This document shows, in pieces, positions 1 through 9,570 of a DNA stretch of 64,000 nt. The DNA is taken from contig OW388304.1 in NCBI GenBank assembly GCA_936450465.1, positions 15,171,061-15,235,060 of the forward strand, written 5' to 3'. The DNA is from Gibbula magus. Taxonomy: Eukaryota; Mollusca; Gastropoda; Trochida; Trochidae. Numbering within the stretch: position 1 is the first letter of the stretch; each line of letters begins with the position of its first letter. Made by a program: the position numbers and the translations under genes. The notes below the pieces were generated by a model, which saw nothing but the letters and a program-made list of their open reading frames with translations, was not told the origin of the DNA and made no database searches.

Positions 1-18
1 CCTGTTTTCATCATGAGC

Positions 19-209
19 CAGTCTGATTAAAATCGACCTTGTTCCGAAGAATAAAATTTGCAAAATTATGCATCTACCGGGATACAAACAGGTTCTGTAG
101 ATTCCTCCCCACAAGGTCTGAGAACACCCCCGATATGAGTTCGTATCCCGGAAGATGCACTATTTTGCAATTTTTATTCCACGGAAAACCGTCGATTTCA
201 ATCAGACTG
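19..209. mobile_element. MULE-like MITE, short copy
   Basis: The element starts CAGTCTGATT and ends in the inverted CAGACTG. Its two arms, each about 70-80 bp, are imperfect inverted repeats of each other. It is flanked by the perfect 10-bp direct repeat CATCATGAGC (9-18 and 210-219). Long inverted repeats with a 9-11 bp target duplication are typical of Mutator-like elements; the superfamily assignment is inference. It has no coding capacity. It matches both ends of the longer copy at 27992-28440, in opposite orientation, and lacks that copy's middle. Confidence 0.85.
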
Positions 210-457
210 CATCATGAGCTTGATAATCCATGTACATCTTAGTATACCCTAAGTAACCATACAACGATATGTTTTCTTCAAATGACTGCTTTCACAAAAG
301 AAAAACAGAATACACAGCTATCCTCCTAATCCTAAATTCCATTGGTCGAATATATGTTCCAAACTTTCATTGGCGGACAATATCTTGATTGAATGTCGGA
401 CTGATGTGTATTTCTAATCATAATCTGCTTTCCGTCAACAAGAACGGACGTTTGACA

Positions 458-590
458 ATTAGCATGCCAACTGAAAGGCCATATAGGCTTATGGCATGGG
501 CGATTGTCTGATATCCATCCAGCGTCCGAAAACTTTTCATATTGTGACTTCTTTTCTAGAACTGCTGCATCCAAAAGCTAAAATTTGTTT
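458..590 (+). repeat. Decayed head fragment of the AGCTCATCA repeat family
   Basis: The order of motifs (TTAGCATGCC, CTGAAAGGCC, GGCTTATGGCATGG, the CATCCAGCGTCC remnant, AAACTTTTC, GACTTCTT, CTAGAAC) follows the 5' part of the elements at 9571, 13180 and 24809, with many substitutions. The microsatellite is reduced to a few bases and there is no tandem core or 3' end. The minus-strand reading frame here is a by-product of the repeat, not a gene. Confidence 0.6.
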
Positions 591-775
591 GTTCATTAAA
601 TCATGTTAACTTTTGGCACTGGCACTTGATTTTGCATGTTAAAGAAATGTACTTTCTTTGGAGAAATAAATTTCAGTTTTCAACATCAAACAATGCAAAC
701 CGTGATGTGCTACATCATATTCTATATTTGAATAATAAAATCACACTTTTCATATACCACTGATTTAAAAATATA

Positions 776-949
776 CAGTGAGACCCTGTTTAATCGCTCG
801 ATTTGCTGCATATCGTCTGTAAAGCAAGTTGTGAAGTTATGAGTTAAGCAATTCATTATTTGCATACAAAGGCATAGAGAATATTTGAAACACTTTCATG
901 CAAATAGCTGCGTTTCCAGTTATATACGGGGGTAAACGAGATCTGACTG
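776..949. mobile_element. Tc1/mariner-type MITE beside the Ig exon
   Basis: The left end CAGTGAGACCCTGTTTA is an imperfect inverted match to the right end (reverse complement CAGTCAGATCTCGTTTA). Both ends are flanked by TA (774-775 and 950-951), as expected for a Tc1/mariner-type insertion. It is 174 bp long with no open frame of note. Its right end lies only 25 bp before the splice acceptor of the exon at 975. Confidence 0.65.
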
Positions 950-974
950 TATTTGATTGAATTGGATGTTTCAG
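943..974 (+). promoter_or_regulatory. Candidate branch point and splice acceptor of Ig exon
   Basis: CTGAC at 943-947 fits the metazoan branch-point consensus, with the A at 946 lying 28 nt before the end of the acceptor AG (973-974). A short, weakly pyrimidine-rich stretch ending TGTTTCAG separates them. CTGAC is part of the right inverted repeat of the MITE at 776-949. TTGAT/TTGAA at 954-962 are alternative branch points, so use of the transposon-derived site is inference. Confidence 0.45.
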
Positions 975-1301
975 GACCTGTATCAAGTTTGGTCACCTTA
1001 AAGCTGTCTCTGAAGAATTATATGGAGTATGTGGACCAGGGAAAACACCAGCACTTTCTGTGTGAGATTAAAACCAGAAGAAACCCAAGACCCAACTGCA
1101 CCGGACTGTACCACAGATTCTTTTGGGAGGCTCGAGGCAAACAGAGACTTGTTCAGAGGATCGTAAATAATGGGTGTGGGGTGAGATTCACCATCAACAA
1201 CACCACCTCCTCTGATGCAGGGATATACGACTGCACGCTCATTGCTCTGGACAAAACGGAAATCAAGAAACAGATGCATATATATGTATCCCCAGGCAAA
1301 G
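975..1301 (+). CDS. LDLRAD3: Exon encoding Ig-like domain of LDLRAD3-like protein
   Basis: A symmetric phase 1-1 exon of exactly 109 codons, between acceptor TTTCAG and donor G|GTATGC. It shows the Ig signature: a B-strand Cys in HFLCEI, a C-strand Trp in FFWEARG, and DAGIYDC in the F strand. A second Cys pair (PNCTG and NNGCG) could form an extra disulphide. NCT, NNT and NTT are N-glycosylation sequons. Phase 1-1 exons are the usual currency of extracellular domain shuffling, so the domain could have been gained by exon insertion. The open frame continues past 1301 to a stop at 1367-1369, but the donor is good and keeps phase with the next exon. Confidence 0.8.
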
Positions 1302-4300
1302 GTATGCAATGCAGTGTGCTGGTCCAGAATAAGGGATCAAAGATCCAGCTACTGAGAATTGATTATTAAAATTCTGTGAAGAGATAGCAATGAAATTTGC
1401 AAACAATTACTATTACTTTGGAAAAATAGAAATACAACATGAATGATGTCATTGGTACATTCTGACACATGTTCAGTTAAAACTTAGCCAATCACAAGTG
1501 GTCCAACAAAAGCTTTGGTGTGAGAAGCTAGCCATGCAGCCAATAGATACTAGTTACTAGTTATTGTATCATTATACAGTCAATTTCCAAGTCATGGGTT
1601 TTAAAGAACCTGTCATATTTCATTAAATGCATTCTCTCAGTTATGCAATAGTATATACATTCTTCTCTGCTGCATGTAATGTTTTGTATTTGCAGTATGT
1701 ATCTTTAACACTCTTTGTAAAATTGCTCACTGTGTGTGGTTTTAGAGAATCTTGAATCTTTCTACATGTATGTTTCAGGACCCTCCGAGAGCTGTCCGAT
1801 CACGCAGACGAAGTGTGTTGGTTCAGGTCACTGCATCTTCCAGAGGTATAGATGTGACAACTACGATGACTGCAAGGACGGATCTGATGAACAACACTGT
1901 CCTAGTGGTAGTGATACTTTTTGCACTGTATTTTCTTTATTTTTCTACTTTGTGCTAAATAAAAACTTGCTGTAATGTTATACATCCCATAAGTCCTTTG
2001 TTACATCTAGAGAATTACAAACTCAATTTCAGCCTATCTATGACAAACTCTGATTTAATAATGAGACTTGAAAGTCGTTTTTCAAACAATCTCGTACAGC
2101 ATAATCCTTTTTTGTGCTAAATAAAAACTTGCTGTAATGTTATATGTCCTATAAACCCTTTATTATATCTAGGGAATTATAGACTGAGGCCATGTAGGCC
2201 ATAGAGACGGGAAGTCAGCTTTCAACCAATAACAAACACCTTTTTTCAGAATCTTGATTACTGTCACAAATGGTATTAGTCTTCTGTTAAGATAGCTTTC
2301 TGAACCTCATTTGTTTATTTGATTTTGCCTATATGAAAAAAAGACATACCGGTAATACACAAATATTCAACCAGCAGTATATAACAAAATTCAATTGAGG
2401 TCTACAAAAAATGTCGCAATAAAAATTCACAATCTCCCACAATTGATAGGTTGATGCTAGTTCTGTTTTCAATGGTCAAATTCTCACGCAGACCATGTGT
2501 GAAGTTCCATCAATGTACTGAAAGACATAGTTATTCCAACTTGATGGATGCAGCACTGATTAGACTGGATACATTGTTATGTATTGGTGTTGCAGACAAG
2601 TGTGCTAACCAGTTTGTGTGCACCAACAGTCGATGTATAAAGAAGGAGCTACAGTGTAACAAACAGAACGACTGCGGAGACAACTCGGACGAGGACGAGC
2701 GATGTCACCATGGTAATGAAAGGGTTTTATTTTGTTGACATGTGCTATTGGAATGTTGGTGATGGTAATTGCGTGGGCTGTGGTTATTTGATTTAGTTAT
2801 GTGGATGATAAAGGAAAGATTTCTATTGATTACCTGTAATGAACCATACAAAATTTAATCTGAATGTACTCTTTGAATACAGGAACATTGGTCAGGTGCT
2901 GTTGTCAATTTTCATTATCTAATCGGACGTAATCCATCTACAAGTTGTCATGCTATAGGTTAAATGAATTAAGTAAAATAACTTTCAACACCTTGTCCTA
3001 CCTGATTCCCTGTCTTGTCGTATAAAGACATTATTTCCACAATAAAGATGTTATTTATTTTTAATAGTAACAGTCTATGTTTCAATCGTATTGCTCCTGT
3101 GCTGCAGATGAGATTTCATCGACGGAACCACCAGCAATGGACGACCACTTTGACTGGCTCAAGACAACAGTGTACACTGTAATAGGATGTACAGTTGCCG
3201 TTGTCATCTTCATCTCGTTCATAGTGATCGTTGTGTTCCGAGTGAAAATGAAAAGACTGCGAGCTCGACGGATCGCCCGAGCGCTGGAGAGACACCGACA
3301 ACATCAAGGCAGCACAAACCAAGGTCGCAGTCCGGAACAGGACCCCTTCCTCTCTATTGGATCCAACTCCCACTATGGCAATATTATTGTCAATGTTAAC
3401 AATGGCGTGCAGTACGTGCCAACAGGAGATTTCACTGCATTTGTAGATAGCCCTCCCCCTTACCATGAGGTTGTGGCATCAGAACGGGATAGCTCTCCCC
3501 CGCCTCCCTACAGCACAATTGATCGCAAACCGCGTTCCAAACCAGGAACGTCGGAAGCTATGAACTGTGAGCTGAGAGATGTGCAGCAAGCACACACCTC
3601 CTCGGACATGACAAGTATACAGGAGGATGTGTCTGAAGTTGTTGGGGCGGAAGGGGGTGCTGGTGCCCCGGATGTGAACCCCAGACTGAGTAGCGACCTA
3701 CACCCTCCCTCCTACCCTGGTAGTGCTTCAGAAACTCCTCTAGCTCCTACTGCTGCTTCTGCTCTACCTCAATCCAGCAATAGAAGCGAGTCAAATCTCC
3801 GCCCCAGCAGAGACGCCGTTCCTTACGGGAGTCGGGAGAACATTCTTAGGGGTGAGCAGGCTCTTCATGCCAGCCGAGAGAACATGCTCAGAGGTGAAAC
3901 TGCTTCCGCAACAAGTAGGGACAATATCCCTCTCAGCGTGGATTCACAACCCCAAACTCCATTGACCAATCGTGCATCACCTCAAACTCAACTGACCAAT
4001 AGTGCGTCACCTCAGACCCCATCGACCAATCAGACATCACTTGCCCGACCTGCTCGACTTGCTGTACAAGGAGGGAAGATAGTTTTAAGTGCTGAAGAAG
4101 AAGCCGCAGCTGCTAACCTTCGCGCTTTGTCAGACGAGGGGTCACGACCTCGACAGTGCCACCTGGAGGTGAAGGAAGGTCAGATTGTACTGACGGACAT
4201 GACACGGAGTGACCTTGGGGTCCAGTCGCCCCTTACTGCTGATGGCGTGGTTCGAGGTACAGGCGAATTGGAAGTTCGCGATGGACAAATTATTTTCAGA

Positions 4301-4315
4301 CCAAAAGAAACATGA
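975..4315 (+). CDS. LDLRAD3: LDLRAD3-like receptor, 3' four coding exons (5' end outside window)
   Basis: The exons are 975-1301, 1779-1907, 2596-2712 and 3108-4315; all junctions are phase 1 with GT-AG introns of 477, 688 and 395 bp. The joined part encodes about 592 residues: Ig-like domain, two LDL-receptor class A modules, transmembrane helix and a roughly 375-residue cytoplasmic tail. Assignment to LDLRAD3 rests on the order LDLa-LDLa-TM, on VNVNNGVQYV shortly after the membrane (vertebrate LDLRAD3 has a near-identical NVNNG-QYV stretch), and on the following PPPY motifs. In vertebrates LDLRAD3 is a plasma-membrane protein whose PPxY motifs recruit NEDD4-family ligases such as ITCH. The Ig domain and the long tail with internal repeats are not part of the vertebrate protein as I know it. 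Signal peptide and any first LDLa module must lie upstream. Confidence 0.85.
1779..1907 (+). CDS. LDLRAD3: Exon encoding LDL-receptor class A module (second-type)
   Basis: A phase 1-1 exon of 43 codons, acceptor ATGTTTCAG, donor GTG|GTAGTG. It contains six cysteines in LDLa order, ending DCKDGSDEQHC, with the acidic residues that form the calcium cage. The pattern GHCIFQRYRCDNYDDC resembles the second LDLa module of vertebrate LDLRAD3 more than the first or third (from memory of the family). A shifted frame over the same bases is a shadow. Confidence 0.9.
1950..2187. repeat. Intronic tandem duplication, about 162 bp
   Basis: TGTGCTAAATAAAAACTTGC occurs at 1951 and again at 2113. Similarity continues for about 75 bp through GTAATGTTATA and ATCTAG-GAATTA, then fades. 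Both copies contain AATAAA, so they could act as weak intronic polyadenylation signals; nothing shows that they do. Confidence 0.7.
2596..2712 (+). CDS. LDLRAD3: Exon encoding LDL-receptor class A module (third-type)
   Basis: A phase 1-1 exon of 39 codons, acceptor GTTGCAG, donor ATG|GTAATG. Six cysteines and the motif NDCGDNSDEDERC give a complete LDLa module with calcium ligands. The QN-DC-DNSDE stretch resembles the third, membrane-proximal LDLa of vertebrate LDLRAD3, which fits its place just before the transmembrane exon. The apparent open frame upstream (2451-2595) is intron. Confidence 0.9.
3108..4315 (+). CDS. LDLRAD3: Terminal exon: transmembrane helix and PPxY cytoplasmic tail
   Basis: Acceptor GTGCTGCAG; phase 1 entry; TGA at 4313-4315. 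The exon opens with a short acidic and Pro-containing stalk, then a hydrophobic helix of about 23 residues (VYTVIGCTVAVVIFISFIVI onward) and a basic stop-transfer segment (KMKRLRARR). Then come VNVNNGVQYV (about 3391-3420) and PPxY motifs at about 3452-3463 (PPPY), 3497-3508 (PPPPY) and 3704-3715 (PPSY), which are WW-domain ligands of NEDD4-family ligases. The distal tail is Ser/Thr/Pro-rich and repetitive: SREN-LRGE twice with a third SRDN, SPQT-LTN-like units three times, and three copies of LEV-GQIVL-like motifs at about 4058, 4163 and 4268. Vertebrate tails are roughly half this long. Confidence 0.9.
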
Positions 4316-6890
4316 GCAAACAATCAAACTTTGTATTTTGTAATTTGCACAGGGTTTTTTCATCACTCATTCTTTTCATATTCATCTTTCATGTAACTTT
4401 ATTCATTAACATACATCTGGTGTTGTTTACTTTTATCTGCATGACAAAAGTGAAGGTTTGTGACATCAACATTTTGTTTTCTTAATATTTTTTATATCGT
4501 AAAGTTCTTCAAAATTCAAATAATATTCAATTTATTGTCGACATGATGATGTACTGACAACATAGGATCATGTTTTGATATTTCATTTTTTTAAATTTTC
4601 AAAATTTTGTTATGATTTTTCAAAGTGATTTTTTATTCTATGTTTTATGAAATATCATTTACTTATTTTGTATTAAATTTAACTTCATGAAAATAGGGAA
4701 ACTATACCTCTGTTATCGACCATGTTATTTGGGCATTACAAGCCAGTAGGTTGTGTCATGAACTGAAGACGTTCACTCAGTGTGGCAGCTGATTCCCCTC
4801 CAAGATTGCCCTGTGAATATCTCAAATTTACTCTACCCCAGTAAACAAACCACTTGTTACAAGGAAAATGAACCCCTGCTCAGAAAATTGTATAATATTT
4901 AGGATTTTACATTTGTAAAACTTGTGCAAATTAGATGTCGTTTTACTTGCATTTTGTTTCTAGGAGGGCATGCATTTATCACTTTATGGAAAAAACTTGG
5001 TAGTGTTAAAACCAATGAAAGAACTCCTTTTTTATTAAAAAATCTATTTGTATAATAATGAATTTACATTGTCCATTCACATGTATAGCTACAATGCTTT
5101 AAGTGCTCTGTTATAGCAATGAAACTACTTTCTTTTTCCGATCTCTCTTGGTAAAATCTCTGTATACGAGAAGTCTGTAATCAGGTAAAGGTTGCGCTGG
5201 TACTTTAGAGGTCTTATTGGATTTGTCATTTCCGTGTTGACTATTTTTCAAACATGTTTTATGCACTGGGTGGATTGCTTGGTTTGTATTTCTCAGTCAC
5301 CATTCTTTACCACCTCACTATTTACAATACCTTTATTGCTTAAAGAACGGTAGGGTTATTCACAAGGGAATTTTGGATGGTGATAAAATATGCCTTTGTC
5401 TGTTTCTACTTACAAAATCATCATGATTCACTGCTGATATGTTTTTTTTGTTTTGTGCTAGTATACACGTGCAATTGCATCAAATTTTTGTGAACACTCT
5501 CCATCTTATCTTTTGTTTGATCAACTTGAATGGCAGATAATGTCCACGATGGACTCACGATTGGTCAGAGACAGTAAGAGTTATAGTAACATCTGCCAGT
5601 GTTAGTGTTAGTCAGTCTTTTCAAATGAAAACATAATGAGAAGATTTAAAATCTTCTTATTTGAAATCAAAATTAAAAGCTCTGAATATTGTGGCAATGG
5701 GGACCTAGTATTTTTGTTAAGTCAAGTTTAGAATAATTTTTCTGACTTCTTTTATGAATAACATTCTGGGTTGATGGCCAATCTGTCCTCCTGATTTTAC
5801 CCAACTCCTGTTGGTTCTGTCAGTCAAGACTGTATCCTTCAGTGGATCCTCATGCTGCCATCCTTCCAACCAGCCATTACACAGTCTAGCGCCTCCCCTA
5901 TAGCTTAACACAAGTTTTGAATCAAGAACCACAATGATTCTACCAGAAACAATAGGTCACAAGATTTTGGGATCCATCTTTTTGGGGATAACCTGCTAGA
6001 GCCTGTGTGGTTCCAAATATTTCAATTGTTCACATTATAAATGGCATGTATTTCTAGGCAACGAATGAATTCTGCAAATAGTCACCGAATTTAATCTGTT
6101 TACAAACCTCATGTAAGGCAATGTTTTTTGTCTATATGATATTTGCCACAATGAAAACTTGACCCTTGACCATCTCAATTTATATTTTGTCTTCCGTTAT
6201 TTATGGTTTTTCTATTTTTATAGCATTCTATTGAACTGCTTCCTAGACTACACATTTACATAACTATCACATCACTTATTCATTCTTCATATTGTAGAAT
6301 GAATAAGTACTGTCACAAACTGTATATTTACTGTTTTATATGAACTGAGTATAGATCTGTAGTGCTTCGAGATGTCTGTACTTACAAACAAAAGAAATAT
6401 GAAGATAATCAGGAATTAACATTTAGACAGTTGTTTTTTTAGACATTCAACAATTTGTTTGTGTATATATTATATATATTTCCTTTACACCTTTTGGGAA
6501 CAAATTTGATGTCTAAATGGCTACATGTTAGTTACATATGTATTTACGGTGAAATGGTTGGATATTTAGTATCATAGCAATTGTTTAGGATTGCTATTCA
6601 GTCATTAATTCTAGAGTAGAACGGTAATATCGGTAGACTATCTGATTCAAATACCATCTTGACAATGACACTGAAAGGGCTTGTCGTAGATACAGAAGGA
6701 TGCAAGAGCTGGAAACAAAGTACCAGCTCGCTATCACCCAGGAGTGGGGCTATAGTTTTGTATTCACCACTTGTGTCATGATGGATCTGTTTTTATCCAA
6801 TGGGAGACAAACACATGCTTTATTTTCCTAATACATGTACGTCAAACAAATCAGCTGTTTCCACTTAGTCTGGCAGGTGCTTGCTGTCAG

Positions 6891-6961
6891 TCCTCCCTCC
6901 CTCTCTCCCTCCCTCTCTCCACCCAGGAGCTGTGAGCCTCCCTCCACCCAGGAGCTGTGAG
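6891..6961. repeat. Pyrimidine tract with short tandem duplication
   Basis: A CTCCCTCC-type homopyrimidine run (about 6891-6921) leads into two copies of CTCCACCCAGGAGCTGTGAG. Polypurine/polypyrimidine mirror tracts of this kind can adopt triplex structure. Confidence 0.7.
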
Positions 6962-7804
6962 AAAACAGTGGATGATATCAATGGACAATCTCCCTCATAC
7001 AAAATGCAGGTTTATACTCCGAAACGTCACATATTTTCACATTAAAGAAGTTGGTATCCAGAAAATCTTTCTGTTCTTACGTATGCCACTTCTAAATGCC
7101 CTTTAAATACCTTATTTTGTTCTGTATAAAGATGAAAGGAACTTAGACTTGGAGACCCATTGGATAAACATAGATACATAAGAAAAGCAATATCAATGTT
7201 AGATCTATCATGAAGAAGATAACATTTCTGAAATGTGGTGATCTTCACAAGAAGAATATGACATTTAGGAATGTTACCTGTGGTCTGGACGTTCATTTTG
7301 TAACTTCTATTATCATTTTGATAGTTGTAAGTAACAAACATTAACATTCACTAACTATCTTAGCGCTAAGAGAGCTTCACAACTTAGGGCCTGTATTTGA
7401 ATCAGAGTTGACTGTAGAATGTTATAACTGTATATTACCATAGCCAAAGAGGATATAAGATAGTAACTAGCCGTGTTCAGTCTTATTGATACCAGATTCT
7501 CAGTCCAGGTACCGTTTTCAACTCAGATCAAAGAATTGTTCAGAATAAATTTTGGGAAATGACAAATTATGTAATTGTTAAATTCTACACCTTTGGGTAT
7601 TTGTATTCCAGTGGTTACGACCCAGATCTTGTGGTACAACTTGTGAAATCATCTTCAAATAGTTCAGCCCAATGTAGCGTGAGAATACTTCAAATTGGAA
7701 CAACTCTCCATCATAATTCTAGATACTACTTAAGTTGTAACGTGAGATCTGGCCTTTACACGTCAACTCTGAAACCAGAGTTCTACGGTACAAATTTTGC
7801 AGCA

Positions 7805-7985
7805 GCTGAGAAACTCTAACTCTGTTGAGAACTGTTCTACATGTGGTAAGTTTTGGATAGTTCACCGCAGTACACCCCAGGTTCCACCTCATGCTTACTG
7901 TCTCATTTCAATGCAAAGTAATATGTTTTGTAGGCTTTCTCCCTATTGTAAGCGGGATACTTTCTTTTACTGAATTTTACTAGAT
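7805..7985 (+). mobile_element. Degraded SINE fragment (family A), tentative
   Basis: The motif order GTTCTACATGTGGTAAGTTTT, TTCACCGCAGTACA, GTTCCACCTCATGCT and AGGCTTTCTCCCT echoes the better preserved copy at 55874-56143. Similarity is patchy and the (ACTC)n tail is missing. Confidence 0.35.
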
Positions 7986-8735
7986 GAAAATAAATTGTTC
8001 ACTGGGAAATCTAGACTCAATACAAGGCTTGTAACTTTTGATATGCAGTCATGAGCCCGGGTCCTGTTCCACCAATTAATTTTAGTTCTAAGATCAGTCA
8101 TAACAATGATAAAATATGGACTTAAAATTAGGGCTTAGAGAATGCACAACTAAACAAACAGGACTTACCCTTTGGTCATTGAGTTGAAACGTGTCCTTTA
8201 CTTTGAATTTGATTTCTGTCAGTTGATTGGTTACATTCAGTGTATGTTTGTACATAAACATATATGTCTGTAAGTATATTTTTGATACAAAGATACATTA
8301 GAAATAGGTACATGAAATAAAATGCACATTAGTAGTTAGACTCTGTGATATGATTTGCTGTAAAGCTGAAATCAAAAGTTTTAGGAGACAAAATGGGGAT
8401 ATTAAATCTTCATTTACGCATACAATAGATGATGTTTAGTTGAGTTGATTTAACCAGTTGTACACCCACGAAAATATGTAACAAATTTGTTTACAGTGTT
8501 TTATGCATCAAAATGATGAATTCATGTATAAAACTTTTAATGACTCATGTTTGAACAATCTAAAGCTTTAAAACCAAAATTTTTGTATTTGGTCAAACAA
8601 GGGTTATTTCTCGATATCTAGTCTCCCATTGTTTGATTATTAAAACATTTTATGCAGGTCACAGCCAATCCCAGCATTAATGAGGCGTTAAGTTTCTGTT
8701 GCATTTATTTTCTTCTTTCAGCAACCATGTACATT

Positions 8736-8943
8736 GCAACATTGTTATATTTGGGAGCACACTATCTGCAATATTGTCCTCGGTTGTCGAGTAGATATTA
8801 AAGCTGTGGGTAAGTTAATGCCAGGGATTGGTGCTGGCTGTCAGTGTGAGTTCGAATCCTCCGATTGGACTCATCCCGAAAATAAAGTACAAGGGCTTGT
8901 ACTATTGCAGATAATGTCATCCCAAATATGACAATGTTACATT
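8736..8943 (+). mobile_element. SINE family B copy inside a 40-bp inverted repeat
   Basis: A B-box-like GAGTTCGAATCCTCC lies at 8848-8862, followed by a 3' region (GTAC, then ACTATTGCAGATAATGTCAT and CCCAAATATGAC) shared with 43371-43525. The left flank (8736-8775, GCAACATTGTTATATTTGGG onward) is an imperfect reverse complement of the SINE tail (8904-8943), so the locus is a foldback. The left arm may be a second, inverted tail fragment. Confidence 0.55.
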
Positions 8944-9570
8944 GTTCACTATCTAAATGCCATGTATTTCTAACTAAATACATTGTAATGTTTTTGAACC
9001 AATGTCATAAAAATTGGGTCCTAATTGGGTCGGACTAACTGCCTTGAGAGCCCTAATCCTGAATGAAATTTTTTAAGATATTGAATGGAATATTGACAAT
9101 AAGATAATTTTATTTGTCTATCCAAGCATGAATTATTAGGTGCTACAATGCTTTTAGTTTATTTTTAGATTTGTTTATATTGAACAAAACAATGCTTGTT
9201 GTTAAGATGTTTAGCTCAACTTTATTTATGAATTATATTTTAGAGGAGGAGATGTGTGCTTAAATACTTAACCTTTGTCAGATTAATAACAACATTTACA
9301 TAATTTACAGATATGACGACCATGAAAAGGTTTTGAAATCCTTTAATTATTCAATAACCACAGTTGTTTGAGGGTGGGGTTTGGGGGTGATAATGGTAAG
9401 TTACTTACTGTACTAACTTACTAAGGGTCACCAGAATCAAACATGGAATTATAATTTGAAACTGCATTCTTTTATAACTTGATACACTAATCTTGTTACT
9501 AGTTGTAATCCATTGATCTTACTTCACACTATGTTAAAATATCATTATACACTATATGGTTGTCAATTTT

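Larger units (their letters stand above)
4316..8735. other. 3' UTR and intergenic DNA, no further gene seen
   Basis: Directly after the stop the DNA becomes AT-rich. ATTAAA occurs near 4672 and 5034; the first canonical AATAAA found by eye is near 7545, then near 7987. Any of these could end the LDLRAD3-like transcript. No exon-like open stretch is visible on either strand. Confidence 0.5.

Noticed and set aside
998..1309. 103-codon minus-strand frame over the Ig exon
   Set aside because: Shadow of the coding exon on the other strand.
1302..1369. Extension of the Ig exon to the stop at 1367
   Set aside because: A good donor at 1302 keeps phase 1 with the next exon; the extension has no domain similarity. 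It could at most be a truncated isoform.
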